From assembly GCF_963675165.1 (NCBI RefSeq), contig NC_087392.1, forward strand, positions 5,083,942-5,147,941: DNA of 64,000 bases, written 5' to 3'. The notes below the pieces were generated by a model. It ran no database searches. It saw only the letters and a list, made by a program, of their open reading frames with translations, and was not told where the DNA came from. Shown here piece after piece: positions 1-10,800 of the stretch. The translations under genes were made by a program, and so were the position numbers. The first letter of the stretch is position 1. Every line of letters begins with the position of its first letter. The stretch is from Halichondria panicea (taxonomy: Eukaryota > Porifera > Demospongiae > Suberitida > Halichondriidae).

Positions 1-299
1 CATACGACTCTTGAGGTCAATTAGAGTAGCGTTATTTCTGCTAGAATTCTATTTGTTTTTTTGCTTTTAAAATTGCATGCCAAGTGACAAATAGGCCTTT
101 CATATATAGAGCTACAAAATACATACAAAATAAAATTGGCTTCAGTTATAATTATATGGGCACTCAGAGATGCAGTACTCAAAAGCGCATCAATAAAAAC
201 ATAATTAGCTGATGATGATGATCAATGCAATTAACTACATGATTGTGTAGATGGATTGACATGGTACTATGATTGAAAATTAATGAGTGTTAGATAAAG

Positions 300-3200
300 T
301 CATTCTTCTCTTAGCAGGGCGGTTGGATTAGAGCACTTGCAAAACTTCACAACTCTCTTCAGTAGTCCACGCACGAAGCCAGCAAACTGTCATGGAAAAA
401 ACAATAGTCAATAACTTCTTGGCTTGGGCTCTATACTTGTTTGCTAACACTATATAGTTGGAGTTATCTCCCCATATAATTATATACAATCGAAGAAGAG
501 TTCCATAGACTATATAATGGCTATAGATGTTAATGAGTACTACAGTGTTCACCTCTGCCCCAATGGAGCCACTGTCCCCAGAGTCCATCAGGTGAGGGGA
601 GGGGCTCACGTTCAACACGGAGTAACCTGCATCAATAATCAATACAGCGTACCCTTCTCTACAGAGCTCAAACTAGAGAGCTATATACTATACTATATAG
701 AAATGACCATGTTCTTGTAACGAGTATCTAACATTCATATGGACTTTTTGATACAATGACTTGGAGACTCTTTCAACTGCCATAACTTGAATTCCGTTCA
801 TTGATTTTCTTAAAAAGCTAAATAATGGTGTCATCAAAATTCACATCTGGGAGATGAAATCAACAATTTTGGCCTAACAGATCTATAGCCCATGGTCCTA
901 GGCCGAAAAAGGACTCCACCTTTAAACACATCATTTGAAAGGTACGTTGAAAGGTACGTATTTCTTAAATATTTTGAAATTGCATCAATATCATACTAAC
1001 ATTGGCTGTTGAAACAACACCCACTACCCCCCCCCCTGTTTAAGCCATAACTTAAATGCCATGTATTCAACTGATCTACAATACAGCGTATAAAGTCTCA
1101 CCGAAACGACCCACCAAGCACTCCTCATAAAACAGTACAGCCAACAGAGCATCGTCTTGTGTAGCCTGTACATGGGGAAATCGTAATTTACTCTATTATA
1201 ACTTTAGAAAATGCTTGTCACAAATGGTGCAATCTGATTGCAATTGGTTACTTGGAGGTCCTTTATTTCTCATAAGCCCCGTTTACAACAACACCTAATC
1301 CGGGTCGAATCCGGATTGAATCCGGGTCAGATTTTTCTGAGTAGTGGGCATAGTAAAATGACCACTAATTTCATTTGCGCAAACATTGGACTGATAGGAA
1401 GCTACAGGCTTACTCTAGAAACACCCACGAACATGTACAACACCTCAGAATTAGCCCTTTGTGCTTACTCATAGCTAAACCGCTTCTGACACAATCTGAA
1501 CCACCTCCAAAGGTGGGTTGGCTAATCCGGATTAGAACCCGGATAAGGGCTGTTTACACGAACGCGGTTAGGTTTAATCCGGATTCCAACCCGGATTAAA
1601 GGCCTTGTGTAAACGGGGCTATAGAGACCTCTCAGTCATTCAGAGGTCTTCTATGGAGGTCCATTATATGTTCACTACATGCATTTAACTTTTTACATGA
1701 TACATACAATCATACATGGAATGCTTCGCAACATCTATTTTATACAAGTACACACATGAACAGTTTATGTTGAAGTCATAGTAACGATGATGCAGTGCAT
1801 CATTAAAAACTAATTTTTAAAAGTCTTTGTGTTCTGCAGTGCCGCTTTGTAGCTTTAATCTCACTCTTGCAGCTACCAATAGCTAGTGCTCTAGTGCAGA
1901 GCTAACTACTAAGTAGAATAGCAAGTTTCTAACCATTTTTGCTATGCAAGAGACGGAAACATGACAAATTGCCTTCAGTGTGAGTTTTTTTTATGTAGAC
2001 TAGCCAGAGCAAAGCTTTAATGTTGCTTGAGGTTTGTAGAAAACAGAGTCTTCTTTGTGTTAATAATAGCTTAGCTTGCTTAGCACTATTCTAAATCAGT
2101 TATAGGCCTCGTCCAACGTCACTATGGAGTTTTGAGACCCTTAGCTATAGGCCCTTAGTAGCACCCTCGCTACGCTCGAGATGCTACAGCCTCGGGCCTT
2201 CGGGTCTTAAAACCCCATAGAGACCTTGGACTCAGCCTATAACTATTATGTATAGGTAGCTTACCGTTTTTCTAAGTCTCAGCTTAGCATGGGACAGTGC
2301 CATAGCCTTCCTGTACACAGTGAGAGCAACAAAAGATAATCCCCTTTTCACCTCACTTGAAATGCATAGTCAACCTGTACACCAGTCTGCACACTTAAGG
2401 TAAATTTAGAATAGCATTTCTGCTTAAATTCAAGCGAGTGAAAGGGTCATACAATATATAGCAACCACATGCAATCATCTCACATAGTATCCAGTGCTGT
2501 GTTGGGCATATCTGACCCTCGAACTCTCCGACTGCCAACATAGAAACTCTCGAGAAGGGACTCTGCACTCTCCTCTAATATTGGCTCTATCGTGGTCGCC
2601 CTGAAAACCAGCTCGGTGATGATGTCGGGTGATAAGAGTGGTAGGGTAGAGTATCCCATAGCTGTGTCGAGTGTGTGTCTGGTGATGGTAGCAGAGAGGC
2701 TGTCCTCGTAACAAGGGGTGGGGTCACATGATAACACTAGACCAAGGCGACTGCATGTACATGTATATGCATGTATATCGGGTGTATGGATTAGGTATTC
2801 ATGCGAATAACAACAGTTGACTTACTCAAACAATGACTTGCTTATTGTGCTTGCCTCCTACAATAAAGAGAAAAGTAAACATCGATCGGTACAAGATAAA
2901 ATCCCACAGTTAAGCTGCTGTATCAGCGTGTACAACAGTGCTACCGCTAAGGGGAGCGAAGGAATTGGTATTTAAAGTACCCAAAACCTACACTCTCAAA
3001 GCATGTATACCAATACACCTACACAGTTTGGAGGAGCAAAACCTTCCCTATATTATATTGGACCTCATTATGTCTCTTATAGATAAAAGGGCAGCTACAG
3101 ACAATATAGCGAGTTAGTTGTTCAGTTAGAGAACTGAGACAAACAGTAATCATAGTGTAGATCAGAAACTCAGAAACAGTAGTGATTGTATATTTTTAGC

Positions 3201-4717
3201 ATTTGTAACAGAAAAGTGAATTGGGAGTGTGTTGAATAAACTAATAACAATTATTAGTTTCAAGTTTACTATCAATCATGCTATAATTATACATTTCCCA
3301 AAATCAGCAGTGGCTTATATAAGAGACTGCCTGTAATGCTTATAATTATATACATTGGACCCCCATCAAGAAGTTACTACAATACAAACAAGATGAAACT
3401 GGTTGTTGGATTATCCCTCCTCTTGTGTGTGGCTGCGGCTGTTGGTCAGCCACCAAAGTTTTCACCAATTATGGAGTGCTATAATTCTGCAGCTAAAGAT
3501 TTCATCAAGATAGATCCAATTTGTTTTGTTGAGACAGCTAGAGTATTGAGTAAAACTCAGAAACATGTGTAGTGATTGTATTAATTTTTGAAAAATAAAC
3601 GTTATGAATTGGGGTTGTACGTGCATGTGTTTGATAAACTAGTTTGTACATTACTATAATACTATACATTTCCCCAAATCCATCATGCAGTGACTTATAT
3701 AATAGACTACACTACACTAACTGTGATTGCTTAAAAAATTGGACCCCATCAAGAAATTGAAACAGTGATCGATTCTATTTTCCCAAAATCAGCAGTGTAT
3801 GGCTTAATTATACAAAAACTCCTCTTAAAAAAAACTCATCTAACTGTGAATATTGCAAGCTGCGCTGTGCTAATGCCTGCTTTGCATGCTCAAAAATTAT
3901 TAGAGTCGGTTATAGAAGAGGTAATAAATTAATGTTTGCATTCATTTTGCAATTGTTGACATGAACGAATTGCATTATTAATAGAAAATGAGCTGAAGTC
4001 AAGGATTGATGAATGATTTATGAGAATGAAAGCACCGCGGGTGCTGATGCCTCAGTGGAGGTGGAGGTGACAAAGCTACTAAGCTAGGTCACCAAGAATA
4101 AACAAGGCCAGTACTGCATTGCAAGCGATGTTTATACATTATTCAGAAGTGTGAAAACATGCAGAGCTGTGACTTGCATATATACACCTTGCAACATCTC
4201 GTCCAGTCAAAGTGGACTGTAGATATCCTACTTGCAATCATGAATGGTTCTCAAGATTAATTAAATTACAGAAAAGCTGCTGTGTCATGATCAGTCTGTA
4301 CAATAGTGCTGCTAACGCTAAGTTAGGTATGAAGAAACCCTTAAAGTACCCAAAACCTGCACTCTCAGAGCATGTACTAATACACCTACAAAGTTTGGAG
4401 GAGCAAAGCCTTCATTTTGGACCTCATCTTGGAGCAAAAGGCCACCAGCTACGGACATAATTATAGCTATGGTTAGTTGTATAGCTGAGACAAACAAATA
4501 ATCATAGTGTAGTCTAGATCAAGACTCAGAAACACGTGTATTTTGTACTCCAACCTTTATCACTACCACCCTTATTAAATTGTATACCCAGTATGTATAC
4601 TTACAGTGTGTCTGGTGATCCCCCAGAGGGCACAGCTGAAGGGCAGGGAGATGGCTTGTAACTCGGACACTCCCAGTCTCTTGGGCACACTCACTTCAAC
4701 GTAACCACTCTCTAAAC
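300..4717 (-). CDS. MCMDC2: MCMDC2-like MCM-family protein, C-terminal seven exons (left copy, partial)
   Basis: Seven minus-strand exons join in phase: 4605-4717, 2826-2857, 2484-2750, 2265-2310, 1102-1165, 553-626 and 300-386 (TGA at 300-302). Each has an AG acceptor and a GT donor, and split codons complete correctly (for example AT+G giving Met, G+GT giving Gly). The product reads like the C-terminal half of an MCM AAA+ module: a beta-strand-rich stretch ending FSCALWGI, then LFDRLGLVLSCD (position of the usual S-R-F-D strand), then GSRRVRGSDMP and ALSHAKLRLRKT, the helical MCM end that precedes DDALLAVLFYEE. It ends NPTALLREE. The degenerate AAA+ core fits MCMDC2 (meiotic recombination) better than replicative MCMs, but MCM8/9 are not excluded. 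5' exons lie outside the window or were not found. A small secreted-protein relic lies within its large intron on the other strand. Confidence 0.72.
1274..1622. mobile_element. MITE-like inverted-repeat element in MCM intron
   Basis: The ends are inverted copies: AGCCCCGTTTACA at the left and TGTAAACGGGGCT at the right. Internal inverted motifs AATCCGGATT and AACCCGGATT occur on both sides. No coding capacity. The equivalent intron of the right MCM copy (after 57060) lacks it, so it arrived after that duplication. Confidence 0.6.
2100..2242. repeat. Foldback mini-element, about 140 bp
   Basis: The left arm TATAGGCCTCGTCCAA pairs imperfectly with the right arm TTGGACTCAGCCTATA. The second arm blocks TATGGAGTTTTGAGACC and GGTCTTAAAACCCCATA also pair. 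Non-coding, MITE-like, in the same MCM intron and absent from the right copy. Confidence 0.5.
2910..3082 (+). pseudogene. Orphan last exon of the secreted Cys-rich family (left)
   Basis: Begins after an acceptor CCCACAG and reads LSCCISVYNSATAK, matching the last exon of the intact gene at 60146-60322 (LSCCVGMY). A small indel after the AAG codon shifts the frame and a stop follows. No exons 1-3 lie upstream, only MCM exons on the other strand. The same orphan exists in the right duplicate at 58995-59166. Confidence 0.5.
3315..3323 (+). promoter_or_regulatory. TATA-like box of secreted Cys-rich gene relic
   Basis: TTATATAAG lies about 70 bases before the ATG at 3393, in a block (AATCAGCAGTGGC then TATATAAGAGACTGCC) repeated before the intact gene at 59399 and again, slightly changed, near 3692 and 60569. 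Confidence 0.4.
3393..3572 (+). pseudogene. Secreted Cys-rich protein, exon 1 only (deleted copy)
   Basis: The ATG opens a clear signal peptide (MKLVVGLSLLLCVAAAVG) and a mature start with two cysteines (MECYNSAAKDF, DPICFVETAR), nearly identical to exon 1 of the intact paralogue at 59471. After GAGACAGCTAGAGTATT the sequence jumps to what is 3' flank near 60410 in the other copy, so exons 2-4 and the splice donor are gone. A short ORF of 59 residues remains. It may be expressed as a truncated peptide, but a deletion relic is more likely. Confidence 0.6.
4092..4460 (+). pseudogene. Degenerate exons 3-4 of another secreted Cys-rich paralogue
   Basis: 4092-4255 aligns with exon 3 of the intact gene (TKNKQGQYC..., ending PTCNHEWF) but carries a roughly 45-base insertion with stops. 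4275-4460 aligns with exon 4 (KSCCVMISLYNSAA) after an acceptor TTACAG. No exon 1 or 2 is seen. This is a third unit of the small family on the left side. Confidence 0.45.
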
Positions 4718-5139
4718 CTGTGGAACGGCAGGGGAGGGATAATTATAATACTGTGTAATACTGTCTAAAATACATACATTTATGGGGGGGGGTCATAATT
4801 ATAGTATAATACTAGTGGAAAGATACACTCACTTTCGTTGCATTTAAAATACTGTCTGCAACAAAGTATTCGTGCTTTCGGTAAATAACTGTGAGCTGGC
4901 TAAGGCTATATAGAGTCACTTTCAAATAATTATTGTTTTATTGTCTAAGCTTTTCATCGCTAAATGCGAATCTTCAGGACAAAAATAATAAAAACAATTG
5001 TGACTTTATAGACAAATGAACACCTGACATGTGATACCCAGACATCAAACCAGACATCAAACCAGACAATCAAACAGGTTATACTAGTATTTTACTATAG
5101 AGCTACCTAGTCAACGTGCTTAGACAATAAAACAATAAT

Positions 5140-5241
5140 TACACTGACACCTGGGTGGTACAGCTGCTGCTACCACAATCACAGCGCACACTTGAAGCTC
5201 ACACACTTGCAGCAAAACACGGTCTTATCAATCAGGGACAG
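5140..5241 (+). pseudogene. Relic of PC exon 1 (3' half) with start of intron 1
   Basis: Reads [14 protein letters not shown] then INQGQ and the donor GTACGTGG, identical in frame to residues 43-75 of the PC genes. The signal-peptide half is missing. The match to intron 1 of PC2-PC4 continues to about 5478, then stops abruptly. It is an orphan fragment 2.6 kb upstream of PC1. Confidence 0.7.
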
Positions 5242-5935
5242 GTACGTGGAGTAGATCTATTTGCTATCGGAGTGTACAATGTATATACTTATGAGTGTCC
5301 ACTTATTGCTAGATCTATTACACAGCACACTCAGCCGGGGTGTACACTAAGTATTCGATTTTAGGCGACCCCTCATGCAAAGTAGGGGGATGTAGCATGA
5401 CAGCTGCATTGACTTTGTGACATCTGAAGTTTTTAAAACTGGGTAAATGAGCAAGTTCCCTTGTGCTAATGCCTCTCGGCACTTACCCACTATAACAATT
5501 CGTTGTTGTTCTATTAATCACCACAAACCCACCACCTTATGTTTCCATGGAAACATTTTTGAGTATGCTGTAGCTTGGTCATTCACCTACACATTGGTAT
5601 CATCACAATTTCTTAGAAATGTTCCAATCGAAAGATATTTACATTTAAGTACAGCTACTCACAAATTTGTGGTAATCTACTCTCTAAGCTGGATGCACTG
5701 TATATATACATTACATATATGTAATGAACAGTGTGTGTTCTCCTACCAGCACAGCACAAAATATAACTTGATAATGCTTCTGTACATGTACAAGCATCAG
5801 TCAGCTAGTTTAGTTCACAAAAATTGCATTGGCACATTACAATCGTTACCATGTATACGCATTGTGGTTTAGGGTAGAAATGGTAAAGTGTTTTCTACTA
5901 CAGTGATTAAATCCCCTCCCCCCTCTTTTGTACAG

Positions 5936-6076
5936 GTGGTGGTTGAGGCTGCGGTGGTAGTGAGCGGCACTGACCAATGGAAAGACTTGGAGGATGACGA
6001 AGAGGAGGAGGGGCTTATCGAGGAGACGGACTCAGAAGGGGGCGTGGTCTCAAGCTCTGAATACGAGGATGACTAA
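5936..6076 (+). CDS. Possible terminal exon with acidic C-terminus (copy A)
   Basis: After a pyrimidine-rich acceptor (CTCTTTTGTACAG) an open frame runs VVVEAAVVVSGTDQW, then a strongly acidic stretch (DLEDDEEEEGLIEETD), and ends SSSEYEDD plus TAA. The block is almost unchanged at 34961-35101, with one amino-acid change (V to A). The codon pattern and conserved frame suggest a real last exon, but upstream exons were not identified and function is unknown. It could also be a fossil carried in the duplicated PC upstream flank. Confidence 0.35.
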   Translation: MVVEAAVVVSGTDQWKDLEDDEEEEGLIEETDSEGGVVSSSEYEDD

Positions 6077-6365
6077 ATTATCACATGTATACATACATAC
6101 CAGCTATACAATTATAGATTCAATTATTCTTTGTTTGTATAATTATTTCTATTTCATGTTGCATATAAAGTGATGTCATTAAAATCATAGATAGAACAGT
6201 AAGTTTCCTTTTCAAAATGTACGTACTAGCAGGACTTATAGATATTCATGCACTCCTGATAGCACCGTGCATGCATGGGTGCTGAAGCCTCGTCACTGAC
6301 TGTATTCCAATAATCAAACAAACGATGTTTGTCCCAGTGGTATTCACGCCTAAATCGTTCCCTGT

Positions 6366-6845
6366 ATGCATAATACACTTGTCAATCTAATGCCTCACCT
6401 CCCCCATACCGGGGATAGGTGGGGATTAGACCAATCACCTGATCTAATACCCCTACCTTTGGGCATGTTAATCCCCTGGTAGCCCTAGTACAACATGGGG
6501 GTGATGTGGGGATTAGACCTGTATCACACTCTAGCGAGAAGATAAACAGATTATTTGAAGTATAAATATTGACAGCTATACTCCTATAGAGCTAGTGAAG
6601 TCAAGAATGCAGAGATTGCTCAGGATCAATAAACTGTAAACTTTGCTCTCACTGTACTCCAGCATGTGTTGGAAGGAAGAGTGTGGCACACATCATGTGA
6701 TCTTTAATTGACCTTTGACCCAATGCATGCATCAGGTGATCTGTCTAATTCCCCTAGGTAGGGGAGCAACTTCAAGTCTAATCCCCAACTAATCCCCATT
6801 TATCCCCGTAGGGGGGAGGTGGGGCATTACTTTGACGAGTGCATA
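6366..6845. mobile_element. Palindromic non-autonomous element, about 480 bp (copy A)
   Basis: The left end (TGCATAATACACTTGTCAA, TAATGCCTCACCTCCCCC) is mirrored by the right end (GGGGGGAGGTGGGGCATTA, TTTGACGAGTGCATA). Inner motifs GGGGATTAGACC and TAATCCCC recur in both orientations. No ORF. A near-identical copy lies at about 35390-35878, part of the same duplicated flank. Confidence 0.6.
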
Positions 6846-6856
6846 ATTATATTAGT

Positions 6857-6908
6857 CTCGAATACCCGCCTCAACCTAAAAGCTTTTAGGTTGAGGCGGG
6901 TATTCGAG
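6857..6908. repeat. 52-bp perfect palindrome
   Basis: Two 26-base arms with no loop, centred on AGCT at 6882/6883: CTCGAATACCCGCCTCAACC and so on, mirrored exactly. The duplicate at about 35893-35942 has mismatches in its arms. It could form a cruciform in DNA or a hairpin in RNA. Confidence 0.85.
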
Positions 6909-7864
6909 CCTATAATTATATAGATAATGTATCCTGGCCAGAATTCAAAGTTCTAAGTAGCTAATAGTTATTTTCAATCTTCAATCTCAATTCAGCATAA
7001 TTATATCCCTGGTAAACGGAGGCTAGGGCTACCAAAATTAATATGCAAAATTATTCACCTATTCTTCATCAGCCTATATTTTAATAACTTAGTATTCAGT
7101 GCATGCGTTCTTTCGCTGCTGAAATAATAAAAAACAACATCACTGTGATGTTTGACATTAAATTTGCATGCAGGAATTGTGCTATTTCTCAACATTGAAC
7201 CACGGACATTTTGTCTGAGAGGCTCTCGAGCCAACATTTGCACCCACGAACATTTCCCGCTATAGCTATGCGGTAATTGTTTGCAAAGCAAACCATGCAG
7301 TCATTGCTGAAACAGCTTGCTGTAAAGACAACCGACTCTTCCCCTGATAATCAATAGATCAACGCAGTTATAAAAGCATAATATGAGTAGACTTGCTGGC
7401 CAGTCCGACATGACATCCACAAGGGAAGGGGGGTTGTTTTATTTCAGCAGTGAAAGAACAAACCTATAGCACACAAAAATGCGGCTTATTAAAGTTAATT
7501 TCAATCAAGCTTCATACTGTACCTCCACTAGGCCTGCATGAGGCAAATATTCCGAATAATTTTGTGAACAATAAGTGCAAATTAAAACATTGTGTGAAAA
7601 AATGGAGAAGAGTAGGGTTGGCAAAAAGTTCGCAAACAAGATTGTGGGTTGGTATAGTCTTTGCATCATTAGTCTTCAGGCCATCCTTACACCTTCTCCT
7701 AGCACACATTCATTCAACCCCATGCAGTGAGTGGGTTGTCAATAGTGTGGGAAAGAATGTTAATGAGATTCATCACATGCATGGGCATCGTATAAAATTG
7801 TTCTTGTATAGCATGATCTAGTGAGTGTGCATGATCCAACTTTTTTGAACAACCAATTGCAAGC

Positions 7865-10800
7865 ATGCCGTTTGATCTTCTGCAAAGAATGAAACATGTG
7901 CTGACATTGGCTGCTATAGTTTCAGTCACATCAGCATCAACCAGGAGCAGGACAGCACTGTTTGACCAGTCTGTTCCCACTGAGCAATACACTGACACCT
8001 GGGTGGTACAGCTGCTGCTACCGCAATCACAGCGCACACTTGAAGCTCACACACTTGCAGCAAAACACGGTCTTATCAATCAGGGACAGGTACGTGGAGT
8101 AGATCTAAGAGTGTATATGCATTTTATTTACTTATGAGTGTCCACTTATTAATTGCTAGATCTGCATGTTACACAGCACACTCAGGGTGTACTTTAATTA
8201 TTCAATGTTAGGCGACCCCTCGTGCAAAGTAGGGGGATGTAGCATGACAGCTGCGTTGACTCTCATTAATATTGACATCTGAAGTTCAACACAATTTTTC
8301 AACCTCCAAAGCTTCATTAAAAAGTGTCCCTTAAAACTGGGTAAATGAGCAAGCTGCGCTCAAGAGAACGTGGCTATAGAAGCCAATATAGAAGCTGTTA
8401 CAATGCAACCGAGTAGTTACAACTGGAATAGATAGAGAGACATGCATGCACACAGACAACACAGTCAGCTTTACTGTATCCCTCATGCGTAGGGCTGTGC
8501 CAAATATTCACAGATTATTTATTCTCGCTTCATCAGCCTATTATTCAACTTCATCAGCCTATTATTAACACCTATTATTCATTATTCTACATATACAGCA
8601 GTGAAATAACACACCTATAGCATAAAAAAATGGGATTTAAGTCGTTACTTTTAATTTCAGCAGCGAAAGAACACACCTATAGCATAAAAAAATGTGGATT
8701 TAAGTCCATTTCAGCAGCAAAAGAACACACCTATATATGTACAGCACAAAAAATTAATATTGATTGCAAAATTAGCCATGTGAATGTGGGCGTGTTCTGA
8801 GCTTAAGGCGTTTCTAAAACAGCTTCAAGAAGAACAATTTCATCTCACTCTGGCACTTAGTCTTTTAGTAGTAGTTTTGTGGTACCCTTCAACCGTATAC
8901 TAGTTTCCTAAAAAAGCCTCACAGTCTTGCATATACAGTAGAGGGGTCAACATTGAGATTTTCAGCTATTGTTTTGTAAAATAACCCAAGGTCACACCTC
9001 TGGTGTATCATCCTCCTCCTCCACCTTATGTCCTTACTGTAAGCCTTAGATTTTGAAATGTCTATTGAACACATCCTTTTAAGCTCATCAACAAGACAAC
9101 ATCACAAATTCCTCCTTGCCTGTAAGCAGCCTGTGGTTTACTATGCGATACCAGCTTGTTGCAAAGGTGCATACATGTAAAAGCACTGTACATATAATTA
9201 CATGCAGGAATGAATGGGTGAGTGTAAAAGCTGGAAGCGGAATGGAATGGAATATGAAACGGAATATGGAACGGAATATGGAATGAGAAATTTAGTAATA
9301 AAAAGAGAGCTGCTGATGGTGCTCTGTATTTTTTTTATTTTTTAGTGTAGTATGACTTAAATAGTGTTACAGAAGCCTTTTTTTATAGACAGCTAATTTT
9401 AGAAGACTATTAATTAATTTTTATGAGGACTAGACTACTCAGTAGCTAGCAACATTAAAAAATTCTGCACATATACGTGTCTACCCTTTGCGAAGTAATT
9501 ATGCTGTGCGTGAAGTGTATATAGCTGTAGAACACTCCAAAGCTACACCTTTCTTCTATCTGCATGCCTGCAAATTATGACCCTTGGTGAAACTTTAAAA
9601 CAATTTGTGCATGTTGAAGAGACACACTGACCATCTTTTATACATGGAGAAATTATTTTCAAAGCGCTAGATCATCTTGGTATCATTTTGCTTAAACTCT
9701 ACTCTATTAATTTTGATTAAGCTGTAAAGACACTTCGCACTTGAATATCCATTGCAAATCCGACATGCTCAATTAATCCAAAAGATAGCATGCTGGCTGT
9801 ATTATTAAATCATCACATGACACCCTATTTTGAAAGAGGATCAACAACTTGCACACACTGTTATACAGTGGCAGTTTCTTTGCCCTATATAGCTATATAC
9901 ACTTCAACTCCACTTTGTTTAATTTGGGCACAGCATAAAAGTATTTAAGTCATACTACACTAAAAAAATACAGAGCACCATCAGCAGCTCTCTAGTTCTT
10001 TTTATTACTAAGTTTATCATTCCATATTCCGTTCCATATTCCATTCCATTCCGCATTCCAGCTTTTACACTCACCCGGAAAGAATATTCTGTATACCATT
10101 GCTAAACTACAAGTCATATGTCGTGATATATATGTTACTCCATTGAACTCCCTTGTATTTCGCACAGTGTGTCTATTAATTACTGTATTTACTTGATTAA
10201 ACGCCCTCCTTGAATAAACGCCCATCTTGTTTAAACGCCCAGGGTAAAAGCTCTGTCTTTGTCAATAAACGCCCATGTATGGGCGTGGCACTGTGGGTGG
10301 AGCTGAAATAGAACGTGGAACCCAGTTGCAAGCATGGCAGCATAGACTTTTTATGATGCATTGATGGCAGAGAGAGAGATACCGACACAGAGGGCACTCC
10401 TATGACTTAAATTTAAGCTGAGACAGCAGCCCAAGAAGAGCACAATAACTGCTGCTGTGCAAGATTTTTGGAGTAGACATAACAATAAACGCCCTCCTGG
10501 ATTAAACGCCCTCCTCGTTTAAACGCCCTTCTCGTTTAAACGCCCTCCTCGTTTAAATGCCTCCTCTAAAGACTTCGATCCGAAATAAACGCCCGGGCGT
10601 TTAATCAAATAAATACAGTATTATTATTCACTTTAAAAAGGTGCACCAGATACCTTTAAAGTGTTCCTGTTCTCTTTACACTGCAGGTAGGCAACCTTGA
10701 GGACTACTTTGCATTCAAGTTACCTGAAACTGATCAAAGGGGAAATCTACACTTGACTGGTACTGGTCAGAAAAATCTCATTTCACAAGCACTTTCGAAT

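Noticed and set aside
5447..5872. 141-codon plus-strand open frame
   Set aside because: No domain, signal or conserved splice pattern. The part shared with 34740-34897 is non-coding flank.
7450..7821. 123-codon open frame before PC1 exon 1
   Set aside because: The copy at 36368 is shifted by small indels and no frame is conserved; it is the PC upstream flank.
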